DNA of 64,000 nucleotides, taken from NCBI RefSeq assembly GCF_905171765.1, contig NC_053390.1, forward strand, positions 584,252,471 through 584,316,470, given 5' to 3'. Source of the stretch: Bufo bufo (Eukaryota; Chordata; Amphibia; Anura; Bufonidae). Shown one piece after another: positions 21,049 through 32,118 of this stretch. A program made the translations under genes and the position numbers. Under the pieces are notes generated by a model that saw only the letters and a list, made by a program, of their open reading frames with translations, was not told the origin of the DNA and did no database searches. Numbering within the stretch: the first letter of the stretch is position 1; each line of letters begins with the position of its first letter.

Positions 21049-24000
21049 CTCTGGGGCCACGTTAACCCTGGTCCAAAATCATTTGGTGCCTAAGCACACC
21101 CTCACCGGAGACTGTGTAGCTGTACGGGTGGCAGGGGGAGCAATTTACAAAGTTCCCACTGCCAAGGTGCATTTGAATTGGGGGGCAGGGCATGGAAACA
21201 TGGAGGTGGGAATTATGCAGGATTTGCCCGCTGATGTTATTTTGGGCAACGACTTGGGGGAGCTCACCTCTGCTTTTGTCCCTCAACCAACTATCCAAGA
21301 GGCCTACCCGGTTGTTACCCGGCAGCAAACACGCACCACGGCTCCATCCGATCACACTGAGGCTCAGGTAAACAATATGCCACACACCCCTCCTATTCTC
21401 CCCTGGGATGCCCCCCTGGAATTTGGCAGTGAGGTGGCCCTAGATCCCTCCCTGCAGGTATCTAAAGATAGGATAAACAAGGACCAAGGAGGGTTGGAGG
21501 GAGAGAGATATGCTTGGGACAAAGGTCTCATATACCGCTATGCAGAGAAGGTAGTAGCAGGGTCCATACCCGTGCCCACTAAGCAGTTAGTGGTACCCCG
21601 AAAGTATAGACAAGAGTTGCTGCGCATCGCGCACGATATACCATTATCAGGACATTTAGGAATCAGCCGAACGAAACATCGGCTGACGCAGAACTTCTTC
21701 TGGCCAGGTATCTCAAAGGATATTAGACAATACTGTCAAACGTGCGATACCTGCCAGAGGGTAGGGAAGAGAGGGGATCGCTATAAAGCCAAACTCAGAT
21801 CCCTGCCCATAATTGAAGAACCCTTCAGTCGAGTAGCTGTAGACATAATAGGACCCCTAGCGAAACCCAGTCCCTCCGGCAAGAAATACATCTTGACCGT
21901 AGTGGACTACGCCACTAGATACCCAGAGGCAGTGGCGTTGACCAATGTACATGCAGAGACTATAGCCGATGCCCTTATGCGAATATTCTCCCGTATGGGA
22001 TTTCCCCGGGATATTATATCGGATAGGGGCACCCAGTTCACTGCAGAGGTCACCCACCAACTCTGGAAAGTGTGTGGGGTGAAACCGATCTTAAACTCCG
22101 CCTACCACCCCCAGTCCAACGGGCTCTGTGAACGGTTTAACGGAACACTTAAACAGATGATCCGCACGTTCATAGACACTCAAAAAGACTGGGAACGGTT
22201 TTTGCCCCACTTGCTCTTTGCCTATAGGGAAGTACCCCAAGAATCCACGGGATTCTCCCCTTTTGAATTATTGTTCGGGAGGAGAGTGAGGGGTCCCTTA
22301 GACCTTATCAGAGAACACTGGGAGGGAGGGGTAACTACGAATGGTACCCCTATTGTCCCATACGTGCTGGAGTTTAGGGAACGCTTGGAGGCTCTGACCC
22401 AGACGACACGTGCTAACCTCCAAGCGGCCCAACAACGACAGCGCAGATGGTACGATAAGGGGGCCAGGGACCGCAGCTTTCAGGTCGGGCAGAAGGTGTT
22501 AATCCTACGGCCAGTCCCTAATGACAAGCTGCAGGCCTCCTGGCAGGGCCCATACAAGGTGGTGGAGCAAATCTGCGATACCACCTATGTGATCGGCCCG
22601 TGCGCTGGAGCAGGGGGCAGACGCATGCTCCATGTGAACATGCTGAAGCCCTACTACGAGCGCATAGAAGAGGTGACCGCTATTTGTGCCTCTGCCGCAG
22701 AGGACTTTGACAATTTACCTCTTCCAGATCTCGTAGAGAAAGAGGGCCAGAAAGAGGACCTGGAAGAGGTTCAGTTAGGTGAACGGCTGAGTCCCCAGGA
22801 AAGGGCGCAGGCTCATAGTCTAATAAGGGAAAAGGTAACCACTTTTTCTAATCTCCCCGGGTACACCCCGTTAGCCACCCACAGAGTAGAAACACCAGGG
22901 CAGACCCCTATCCGCCAACCTCCTTACCGCATACCTGAATCCGTAAAGGATAATATGCGCAAGGAAATTGAAGAAATGCTACAACTAGGAGTCATAGAGC
23001 ACTCTGAAAGCCCTTGGGCCTCCCCAGTAGTTCTGGTGCCGAAGCGGGATGGGACTACCCGCTTCTGCGTAGACTACCGGAGGCTTAATGATAAGACTGT
23101 ATACGATGCCTACCCTATGCCCCGGATAGACGAGATCCTGGACAAAATGGCCAGGGGCCAATACCTCACCACAATAGATCTTTGTAAGGGGTATTGGCAG
23201 ATACCCCTAGCCGAAGACGCCATCCCTAAGTCGGCGTTTGTCACCCCGTTTGGCCTGTACCAGTTTAAGGTCATGCCATTCAGGATGAAAAACGCTCCGG
23301 CTACTTTTCAGAGGATGGTGGATCGGCTATTGGATGGGTTCCAGGAGTACGCGATTTTCAGCCACTCCTGGACTGAACACCTGACCTACATAGGAGCCGT
23401 ACTAGACCGTATTAGGGAGGCAGGATTAACTCTGAAGCCCAGTAAGTGCCATATAGGGATGGCAGAAGTCCAATACATAGGACACCGGGTAGGGAGCGGC
23501 CAACAAAAACCCGAACCGGCTAAGGTATAGGCTGTAGCCAAATGGCCAACCCCTCGTACCAAAACTCAAGTACTGGCATTCCTAGGTACCGCAGGATACT
23601 ACCGTAAATTTGTACCCAACTACAGTACCCTGGCCAAACTCCTCACCGATTTGACCCGCAAGAATCTCCCTAAGATAGTAGTCTGGACCCCAGAGTGTGA
23701 GCAGGCATTCCAGCAACTAAAAACGGCTCTTGTGAATTCACCTGTACTTGCCGCCCCTGATCCAACTAAACGCTTTCTCGTCCACACAGACGCTTCTATG
23801 TTTGGATTGGGGGCAGTACTGAGCCAAGTCGGAGAAGATGGCGGCGAGCATCCAGTGGCTTACTTAAGCAGAAAACTTTTACCCCGGGAAGTAAGCTACG
23901 CCGCCATAGAAAAAGAATGCCTGGCCGTGGTGTGGGCCCTTAAAAAGCTGCAGCCCTATTTGTACGGACAACCCTTTTCCTTACTCACAGATCACAACCC

Positions 24001-24154
24001 GTTGGTGTGGCTGAACAGGGTGTCAGGAGACAATGCCAGGCTGCTGCGCTGGAGTTTGGCGCTGCAGCCTTTTGACTTTACCATCCACTACCGCCCTGGG
24101 AAGCAAAATGGCAACGCCGACGGGTTATCCAGACAAACTGAACTTGAAAAGTGA
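20903..24154 (+). pseudogene. Pol with order protease-integrase-RT-RNase H, RT active site missing
   Basis: A single frame broken only by a TAG at 23528-23530. Protease LRDSGA (Asp 49 from 20903). Integrase HHCC finger around 21630-21760, core Asp 314, Asp 374 and Glu 410 (35 residues between the last two). Then the reverse transcriptase (FCVDYRRLND; FKVMPFRMKNAP, with Arg in place of the usual Gly) and RNase H (TDAS, EKECLAV, TDHNPL), with all its catalytic acids present. At residues 816-820 the frame passes directly from QEYAI to FSHSW: the YxDD box is absent, an in-frame loss of about seven residues. Integrase preceding RT is opposite to ordinary Ty3/gypsy elements. This copy cannot reverse-transcribe by itself. 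Confidence 0.92.
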
Positions 24155-24235
24155 TCTGTGAGCGCTCCTCCGGACATCCCCAAGCCGATCCGTTGGGATC
24201 AGACTGTGTATGCCGGCTTGGTTCTGGGGGAGCAT

Positions 24236-24628
24236 TGTGGCAAACCTAGCCACTTACAGAATGTCTTTCTTGTCTGTACCTCTTCACCTCCCCCCTTTTC
24301 CTGTCCCATTGTTTCCCCAGCAGGGTGTTGTCTCAGGGACACTGGGAGACCTGTGTAAAATAGCTGCAGTGTCCCCCCTCAACCTCCCATCAGCCCTTGC
24401 TATTGTCTGACCCCACTTTTCCTTGTACCATAGTAATCTATGTATTGTATGTAAATGAGGCTGTTGGCAGTTTGAAACCAGGTGCGCATGCCTAGTAAAG
24501 TCAGTTGACTCCCAAACTGTGTGTCGTCCAGTCACTGGGGAAATTGTCTCTTGGTTATTGACCTGCTTCTTCAGCTACACAGGGATTTAAGTGAAGATAT
24601 TGAGGGTATACCGTGAAGCTCCGCAACA
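24236..24628 (+). repeat. 3' LTR of the Gmr1-type element
   Basis: 393 bp, preceded by the purine run GGGGGAG (24226-24232) as likely polypurine tract and followed by the target duplication GTTTG. Confidence 0.92.
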
Positions 24629-24633
24629 GTTTG

Positions 24634-24708
24634 CATGTTTGGCGAATCACAAACGAGCAAAGTTCGCCGCGAAACGACCGCCGGGCGAACCGCAAGGCCA
24701 TCTCTAAT
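24634..24708 (-). mobile_element. Terminal bases of hAT-2 (5' TIR)
   Basis: On the minus strand the element starts TAGAGATGGCC at 24708, matching the TAGAGATGTCC start of hAT-3. From 24709 onwards the sequence is gypsy-3 reverse transcriptase, so hAT-2 was inserted into gypsy-3. The expected target duplication is ATCCCGGA at 24709-24716; its partner was not found in the window, so the far end of hAT-2 is probably outside or lost. Confidence 0.7.
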
Positions 24709-25420
24709 CCCGGATTTGTTTAATCAGATTGTTGGTGCCAATGTGTTCTCTAAGTTGCATTTGAGGGGGGCATATACTCTGGTGAGGATCAAGGAGGGGG
24801 ATGAATGGAAGACGGCCTTTAAAGGGAACCTGTCACCAGGATGTTGTGTATAGAGCTAGGGACATGGGATGCTAGATGGCCGCTAGCACATCCGCAATAC
24901 CCAGTCCCCATAGCTCTGTGTGCTTTGATACATATGCAAATTAACCTGAGATGAGTCCTGTACGTGAGATGAGTCAGGGACCGGACTCATCTCACGTTAA
25001 TTTGCATATGTATCAAATCGGTTTTTTTACACAATAAAAGCACAGAGAGCTATGGGGACTGGGTATTGCGGATATGCTAGCGGCCATCTAGCATCCCATG
25101 TCCTTAGCTCTATACCCAAAATCCCGGTGACAGGTTCCCTTTAATACCCCTGAAGGTCATTTTGAGAATATGGTCATGCCTTTCGGGTTAACCAATGCCC
25201 CTGCAGTTTTTCAACATTTCATCAATAACATCTTTCATCATCTGGTGGGCAGGTTTGTGGTGGTGTATCTGGATAATATTCTAATTTATTCTCCTGATAC
25301 GTAGATGCATCAGGATCACGTTAGTAAGTGTTACAGATCCTAAGAGAGAATATATTGTATGCTAAGTTGGAAAAGTGTGTATTTGCAGTTCAGAAAGTTC
25401 AATTCCTGGGTTACTTACTC
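24709..25420 (+). pseudogene. gypsy-3 reverse transcriptase fragment
   Basis: [18 protein letters not shown] and then [13 protein letters not shown] before the [18 protein letters not shown] and VVVYLDN after it; then KVQFLGYLLS up to the Penelope insertion. The active-site box reads YLDN instead of YLDD, and a TAG near 25302 breaks the frame. Not functional. Confidence 0.8.
24823..25140. mobile_element. T2/Kolobok-like MITE with TTAA duplication
   Basis: Termini AGGGAACCTGTCACC and its inverted complement, flanked by TTAA (24819-24822, 25141-25144). The long inverted arms (GAGCTAGGGACATGGGATGC and complement) would form a hairpin. The TTAAAGGR start matches T2-type MITEs known from Xenopus. 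It splits the gypsy-3 RT frame. Confidence 0.8.
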
Positions 25421-26025
25421 TCATATACAAACACTGGTCCGTCTTATCAAATAATTTCCCTAACATCTTCCCAGACAAACCTCTTATGTTATACAAAAGA
25501 GCCAAAAATATTAGGGACAATATTATACGGTCTGATCTTGGTTCCAACAAAACACACAGCGTACAAAGTACAATTACCGGTTCCCCCATTAAAGGCACAT
25601 ATCCCTGCCTATCCTGCGCTCAATGCGGGAATGTCACTAAAGGCTCCACTTTCACCCACCCATCCACCGGCAAGAAATTCAACATCAATGGCCACTACTC
25701 CTGTGTTTCCAACTATGTAGTGTATTTAATTAAATGTCCATGTGGATTAGGATATGTTGGGGAAACCATTCAAAAAATAAAAGAACGAATATCTCAACAT
25801 AAGTCGAATATACGCACTATCAAATTAGAAGCACCCCTTTTCCAACACTTTACCAAATATGGTCATTCAGTTAGTCAGCTTCGATTCCAAGTCATCGACT
25901 GGATACCACCACCCAGACGAGGAGGTAACCGTGAGCTGCTGTTACAGGAGAGAGAGATGTCTTGGATCCGACGCCTTAACACTCTTGAACCTCATGGTCT
26001 TAATAAAGATTATGTCTTTGACTAA
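25421..26025 (+). pseudogene. GIY-YIG endonuclease domain of Penelope-like element 1
   Basis: The last roughly 200 codons of a Penelope-like polyprotein. A Cys-rich linker (YPCLSCAQCGNV) is followed by the GIY-YIG nuclease core: VVYLIKCPCGLGYVGET, a downstream Arg in ERISQHKSNIR, and a C-terminal helix near LLLQEREMSWI. In Penelope-like elements this nuclease nicks the target for priming. The reverse transcriptase half is missing through 5' truncation, but the remaining frame is open to its stop at 26023. Confidence 0.88.
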
Positions 26026-27347
26026 TAAATCATCCTCTTCCCTTCTCTTTTTTCCTTCTTTCTTCTTTTTTCTTTTTTGTTAATTCTTCCATGTTAACCC
26101 TTCTCTATGTTTTTCTTTCAGGGCCAGAGCCGTCTAATAACGGGTGGTGACACCCGTGAAGCACGCCCTAGCCGTTGGTATATATGTCTTATGTGATATC
26201 TATGCTTTTGTCATTGTACTGTATCCAACCCATTATTTACCTGTGATGTCACTTCCTTGCTACATACAAGACATATATCCACTGATCTCATTGTAGGGCT
26301 CTACATTTACACAGGTTGAAATATCCCTTGTGTCATTTCGATCCTATTCTCTGATATGTTCCCTTTAATACTTAATGGCCAATCACATACTTGCTCCCTT
26401 CATTACACTTCTTATTAGTGTTACATGCTGACATTTCAGCATACATTATCATTAACTATCCTCCGATTGTAATATAGTCACCACCGGTCATTTGACCCTT
26501 GAATATACGCACATTCAGAGCATCTCTTTATGACCGTTCCTTGTAGTCTATCTCCGGCGCGCATGCGCTGACACTTGAGACATTACCTCAACCATAATGG
26601 ACGATTTCTACCTCCCGGACCGTGTGCGCATGCGCGCACCCTCCGGCCTCTGTGCGCACGCGCTGATATACACAACACGTCACTTCACCTGGCCGGCGCC
26701 CAGCTATGATCTCCGCAATATCGCGAGATCACGAGCGCTACCCAAAAGGCGGGAACCCGCCTATTTAAAGCACTCCCAAACACATTTCAGATATGCCGGC
26801 CCTCCATGCATCCGCTCACGCAACTAGGTAAGCTAAACATGAGTAAATACTTCTCTCCCCAATGACTCTATATTATGCTTCTGCCTGTGCTGTTACTCTA
26901 CCTCCAGAGGGAATACTTTCCTATACACATATATACGCATTTAGCATATAATGTGTACACACACTCTGGCCCCACTTCTCACACTCTCATCCTTTCTCCT
27001 TACTCTACTTGTTGCGCACTTTTTATTCTAGTGGTCCATTTTTTGCTCTGATGCCTGATGTAATTAATACTACATATTTTTAGTACATGATGTTTGTCAG
27101 CTATTTGGCTGAACACCCGTCTCATGGAGCATATGAATTCTTATTAATAATCATGAAATTTTCTTGAATCATGTTATTTATGATTGTATTGCAACAAATT
27201 ACTTGTTTGAATCATGCATTCACAGAACCTTCTAATTTTGTAATCATGTTCATTATAAATATTGTATGTATCCATACATATCGTCCTCATTGCATCTCAA
27301 CTAATTACTTGCTTGAATCATGTTCTCACAGAACTTTTGTAATCATG
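26026..27347 (+). promoter_or_regulatory. Penelope-1 3' region with GC-rich promoter-like block
   Basis: No ORF of note. Within it, 26555-26770 is GC-rich and holds two perfect GCGCATGCGC palindromes (26559-26568, 26626-26635), which match the NRF1 consensus, and a TATTTAAA box at 26763-26770. The spacing resembles a compact promoter. Penelope elements are known to carry promoters in their terminal repeats; whether this one is active is inference. Confidence 0.5.
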
Positions 27348-27754
27348 TTAACCGCCTCCGGACCGCCTAATGCAGGATCGCGTTCCGGAGGCGGCAGCCC
27401 TGCGCAGAGTCACGCATATATGCGTCATCTCGCGGGACGCGAGATTTCTGTGAACGCGCGCACACAGGCGCGCGCGTTCACAGGATCGGAAGGTAAGAGA
27501 GTGGATCTCCAGCCTGCCAGCGGCGATCGTTCGCTGGCAGGCTGGAGATGCGATTTTTTTAACCCCTAACAGGTATATTAGACGCTGTTTTGATAACAGC
27601 GTCTAATATACCGGCTACCTGGTCCTCTGGTGGTCCCTTTTGTTTGGATCGACCACCAGAGGACACAGGTAGCTCAGTAAAGTAGCACCAAACACCACTA
27701 CACTACACCCCCCCCTGTCACTTATTAACCCCTTATGAACCCTTGATCACCCCT

Positions 27755-28780
27755 GATCACCCATATAGACTCCCTGATCACCCCCCTGTCATTGATCACC
27801 CCCCTGTCATTGATCACCCCCCTGTAAGGCTCCATTCAGATGTCCGTATGATTTTTACGGATCCACTGATACATGGATCGGATCCGCAAAACGCATACGG
27901 ACATCTGAATGGAGCCTTACAGGGGGGTGATCAATGACGGGGGTGATCACCCCATATAGACTCCCTGATCACCCCCCTGTCATTGATCACCCCCCTGTCA
28001 TTGATCACCCCCCTGTAAGGCTGCATTCAGATGTCTGTATGTTTTTTATGGATCCACGGATACATGGATCGGATCCGCAAAACACATACAGGCGTCTGAA
28101 TGGAGCCTTACAGGGGGGTGATCACCCCATATAGACTCCCTGATCACCCCCCTGTCATTGATCACCCCCTTGTAAGGCTCCATTCAGACGTCCATATGAT
28201 TTTTACGGATCCTCTGATACATGGATCGGATCCGCAAAACACATACGGACGTCTGAATGGAGCCTTACAGGGGGGTGATCACCCCATATAGACTCCCTGA
28301 TCACCCCCCTGTCATTGATCACCCCCCTGTAAGGCTGCATTCAGATGTCCGTATGATTTTTATGGATCCACTGATACATGGATCGGATCCGCAAAACACA
28401 TACGGACATCTGAATGGAGCCTTATAGGGGGGTGATCAATGACAGGGGGGTGATCACCCCATATAGACTCCCTGATCACCCCCTTGTCATTGATCATCCC
28501 CCTGTCATTGATCACCCCCCTGTCATTGATCACCCCCTTGTAAGGCTCCATTCAGACGTCCGTATGATTTTTACGGATCCACTGATACATGGATCGGATC
28601 CGCAAAACACATACGGACGTCTGAATGGAGCCTTACAGGGGGGTGATCAATGACAGGGGGGTGATCACCCCATATAGACTCCCTGATCACCCCCCTGTTA
28701 TTGATCACCCCCCTGTCATTGATCACCCCCTGTCATTGATCACCCCCCTGTAAGGCTCCATTCAGACATTTTTTTGGCCC
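27755..28780. repeat. Tandem array of hairpin units, 156-211 bp
   Basis: CCATATAGACTCCCTGATCA recurs near 27761, 27951, 28126, 28282, 28459 and 28669. Each unit holds a hairpin whose arms start TGTAAGGCTCCATTCAGACG and end with the complement, around a core with two GGATCC-type sites, flanked by short direct runs of ATTGATCACCCCCCTGTC. Unit length varies with the number of those runs. Open frames here are repeat artefacts. Confidence 0.88.
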
Positions 28781-31480
28781 AAGTTAGCGAAAAAAAAATA
28801 ATTTTCTTACAATGTCTCATATTCCACTAACTTGTGTCAAAAAATAAAATCTCACATGAACTCACCATACCCCTCACGGAATCCAAATGCGTAAAAATTT
28901 TTAGACATTTATATTCCAGACTTCTTCTCATGCTTTAGGGCCCCTAGAATGCCAGGGCAGTATAAATACCCCACATGTGACCCCATTTTGGAAAGAAGAC
29001 ACCCCAAGGTATTCGCTGAGGGGCATATTGAGTCCATGAAAGATTGAAATTTTTGTCCCATGTTAGCGGAAAAGGAGACTTTGTGAGAAAAAAAAAAAAA
29101 AATCTATTTCCGCTAACTTGTGCCAAAAAAAAAAAAAATTCTATGAACTCGCCATGCCCCTCATTGAATACCTTGGGGTGTCTTCTTTCCAAAATGGAGT
29201 CACATGTGGGGTATTTATACTGCCCTGGCTTTTTAGGGGCCCTAAAGCGTGAGAAGAAGTCTGGGATTCAAATGTCTAAAAATGCCCTCATAAAAGGAAT
29301 GTGGGCCCCTTTGCCCACCTAGGCTGCAAAAAAGTGTCACACATCTGGTATCGCCGTACTCAGTAGAAGTTGGGCAATGTGTTTTGGGGTGTCATTTTAC
29401 ATATACCCATGCTGGGTGAGATAAATATCTTGGTCAAATGCCAACTTTGTATAAAAAATGTTAAAAGTTGTCTTTTGCCGAGATATTTCTCTCACCCAGC
29501 ATGAGTATATGTAAAAAGACACCCCAAAACACATTGCCCAACTTCTCCTGAATACGGCGATACCACATGTGTGACACTTTTTTGCAGCCTAGGTGGGCAA
29601 AGGGGCCCACATTCCAAATAGCACCTTTTGGATTTCACAGGTTATTTACCTACTTACCACACATTATGGCCCCTAGAATGCCAGGGCAGTATAACTACCC
29701 CACAAGTGACCCCATTTTGGAAAGAAGACACCCCAAGGTATTCCGTGAGGGGCATGGCGAGTTCCTATAATTTTTTATTTTTTGTCACAAGTTAGCGGAA
29801 AATGATGATTTTTTTTTTCCTTACAAAGTCTCTTAGTATTCCACTAACTTGTGACAAAAAATAAAAACTTCCATGAACTCACTATGCCCATCACGAAATA
29901 CCTTGGGGTGTCTTCTTTCCAAAATGGGGTCACTTGTGGGGTAGTTATACTGCCCTGGCATTTTAGGGGCCGAATGCGTGAGAAGTGGTTTGAAATCAAA
30001 ATCTGTAAAAAATGGCCGGTGAAATCCGAAAGGTGCTCTTTGGAATGTGGGCCCCTTTGCCCACCTAGGCTGCAAAAAAGTGTCACACATCTGATATCCC
30101 CGTACTCAGGAGAAGTTGGGGAATGTGATTTGGGGTGTCTTTTTACATATACCCGTGCTGGGTGAGAGAAATATCTTGGCAAAAGACAACTTTTCCCATT
30201 TTTTTATACAAAGTTGGCATTTGACCGAGATATTTATCCCACCCAGCATGGGTATATGTAAAATGACACCCCAAAACACATTGCCCAACTTCTCCTGAGT
30301 ACGGGGATACCAGATGTGTGACACTTTTTTGCAGCCTAGGTGGGCAAAGGGGCCCACATTCCAAAGAGCACCTTTCGGATTTCACTGGCCATTTTTTACA
30401 GATTTTGATTTCAAACCACTTCTCACGCATTCGGCCCCTAAATGCCAGGGCAGTATAACTACCCCACAAGTGACCCCATTTTGGAAAGAAGACACCCCCA
30501 GGAATTTCGTGATGGGCATAGTGAGTTCATGGAAGTTTTTATTTTTTGTCACAAGTTAGTGGAATATGAGACTTTGTAAGAAAAAAAAAATATCATAATT
30601 TTCCGTTAACTTGTGACAAAAAATAAAAAATTCTAGGAACTCGCCATGCCCCTCACGGAATACCTTGGGGTGTCTTCTTTCCAAAATAGGGTCACTTGTG
30701 GGGTAGTTATACTGCCCTGGCATTCTAGGGGCCCTAATGTGTGGTAAGTAGTTTGAAATCAAAATCTGCAAAAAATGGCCGGTGAAATCCGAAAGGTGCT
30801 CTTTGGAATGTGGGCCCCTTTGCCCACCTAGGCTGCAAAAAAGTGTCACACATGTGGTATCGCCGTACTCAGGAGAAGTTGGGGAATGTGTTTTGGGGTG
30901 TCATTTTACATATACCCATGCTGGGTGAGAGAAATATCTTGGCAAAAGACAACTTTTCCAATTTTTTTTTATACAAAGTTGGCATTTGACCAAGATATTT
31001 ATCTCACCCAGCATGGGTATATGTAAAATGACACCCCAAAACACATTGCCCAACTTCTCTTGAGTACGGAGATACCACATGTGTGACACTTTTTTGCAGC
31101 CTAGGTGGGCAAAGGGGCCCACATTCCAAAGAGCACCTTTCGGATTTCACCGGCCATTTTTTGCAGATTTTGTATTTCAAACTACTTACCACACATTAGG
31201 GCCCCTAGAATGCCAGGGCAGTATAACTACCCCACAAGTGACCCCATTTTGGAAAGAAGACACCCCAAGGTATTCGCTGATGGGCATAGTGAGCTCATAG
31301 AAGTTTTTATTTTTTGTCACAAAGTTAGTGGAATATGAGACTTTGTAATAAAAATAAAAAAAATCATCATTTTCCGCTAACTTGTGACAAAAAATAAAAA
31401 GTTCTATGAACTCACTATGCCCATCAGCGAATACCTTAGGGTGTCTACTTTCTGAAATGGGGTCATTTGTGGGGTGTTTG
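28780..31480. repeat. About 750-bp tandem units, each an imperfect palindrome
   Basis: TTTTGGAAAGAAGACACCCC occurs on the plus strand near 28986, 29714, 30479 and 31248 and inverted near 29180, 29900, 30670 and 31435. A second inverted pair (around CATATACCCATGCTGGGTGA) occurs between them. The result is about 3.5 units of roughly 750 bp, each with two inverted pairs. Confidence 0.85.
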
Positions 31481-31980
31481 TACTGTCAGGCCATTGTAGA
31501 ACCTCAGGAAACATGACAGGTGCTCAGAAAGTCAGAGCTGCTTCAAAAAGCGGAAATTCACATTTTTGTACCATAGTGTGTAAACGCTTATAGCGTTTAC
31601 AAACTATTTTTTTTTTACCCAAACATTTTTTTTTTGCAAAATTTTACAACTGAAAGTGAAAAATGTCATTTTTTTGCAAAAAAATCTTTAAATTTCGATT
31701 AATAACAAAAAAAGTAAAAATGTCAGCAGCAATGAAATACCACCAAATGAAAGCTCTATTAGTGAGAAGTAAAGGAGGTAAAATTCATTTGGGTGGTAAG
31801 TTGTATGACCGAGCAATAAACGGTGAAAGTAGTGTAGTGCAGAAGTGAAAAAAGTGCCCTGGTCATTAAGGGTGTTTAAGCTAGGGGGGCTGAGGTGGTT
31901 AAACTGTAAATATTGTATGTATTCATACATTATCCATTATTATTATTTTTCATTCTTTCCTTCTTTTTTTCTTTTTACAT

Positions 31981-32020
31981 CAGCCTGATGAAGGGCATGT
32001 TTTTTGCCCGAAACGTTGCT
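31981..32020 (+). ncRNA. Hammerhead-ribozyme-like motif in Penelope-1
   Basis: CTGATGA (31985-31991), then a 5-bp stem GGGCA/TGCCC with a T-rich loop (31993-32009), then GAAA (32010-32013), then CGTTGCTG. CAGC before the core can pair with GCTG after it as a short helix I. Hammerhead motifs are an established feature of Penelope-like elements. Helix III would be almost absent here, so activity is doubtful. Confidence 0.5.
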
Positions 32021-32118
32021 GCTTCAGTCCCAAAAAGGACCTCTATGTCCGGCAAATAAAAAAGCATTTATCTAAATACTGGAGTGCTGTCTAAATTACT
32101 CTATTACTCTTATCTTCA

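Larger units (their letters stand above)
19299..24628 (+). mobile_element. Gmr1-type Ty3/gypsy retrotransposon, integrase before RT
   Basis: LTRs of 393 bp (19299-19691, 24236-24628) start TGTGRCAAACC and end CTCCGCAACA. GTTTG flanks the element (19294-19298, 24629-24633). By eye the LTRs differ at two places (A/G near the start; G/C in the GTGTCCCCC run), so the copy is young. The pol order is protease, integrase, reverse transcriptase, RNase H; integrase before RT is the hallmark of the Gmr1 group. The Gag resembles the SCAN domain. Gag and pol are both damaged. It sits in the terminal part of hAT-2. Confidence 0.93.
27352..31898. mobile_element. 4.5-kb non-coding TTAA-flanked element built of palindromic arrays
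   Basis: TTAA flanks both ends (27348-27351, 31899-31902) and short inverted termini agree (CCGCCTC and CCACCTC read inward). TTAA duplication points to piggyBac or Kolobok type. The inside has no transposase. It consists of an array of hairpin units (27755-28780) and an array of about 750-bp self-complementary units (28780-31480). It must depend on an enzyme from elsewhere. Confidence 0.7.
25421..32118 (+). mobile_element. Penelope-like element 1, 5'-truncated, with a nested 4.5-kb insertion
   Basis: It starts abruptly inside the C-terminal part of a Penelope-type protein and ends at about 32118, where gypsy-3 coding sequence resumes. Its 3' region contains a GC-rich promoter-like block (26555-26770) and a hammerhead-like motif (31981-32020). 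A TTAA-flanked non-coding element (27352-31898) interrupts the 3' region. Exact borders and target duplication are not certain. Confidence 0.75.

Noticed and set aside
27743..28653. Regularly spaced repeats that might suggest a CRISPR-like array
   Set aside because: Units are 156-211 bp, hairpin-bearing and nearly identical throughout, with no unique spacers; this is eukaryotic transposon-borne satellite DNA.
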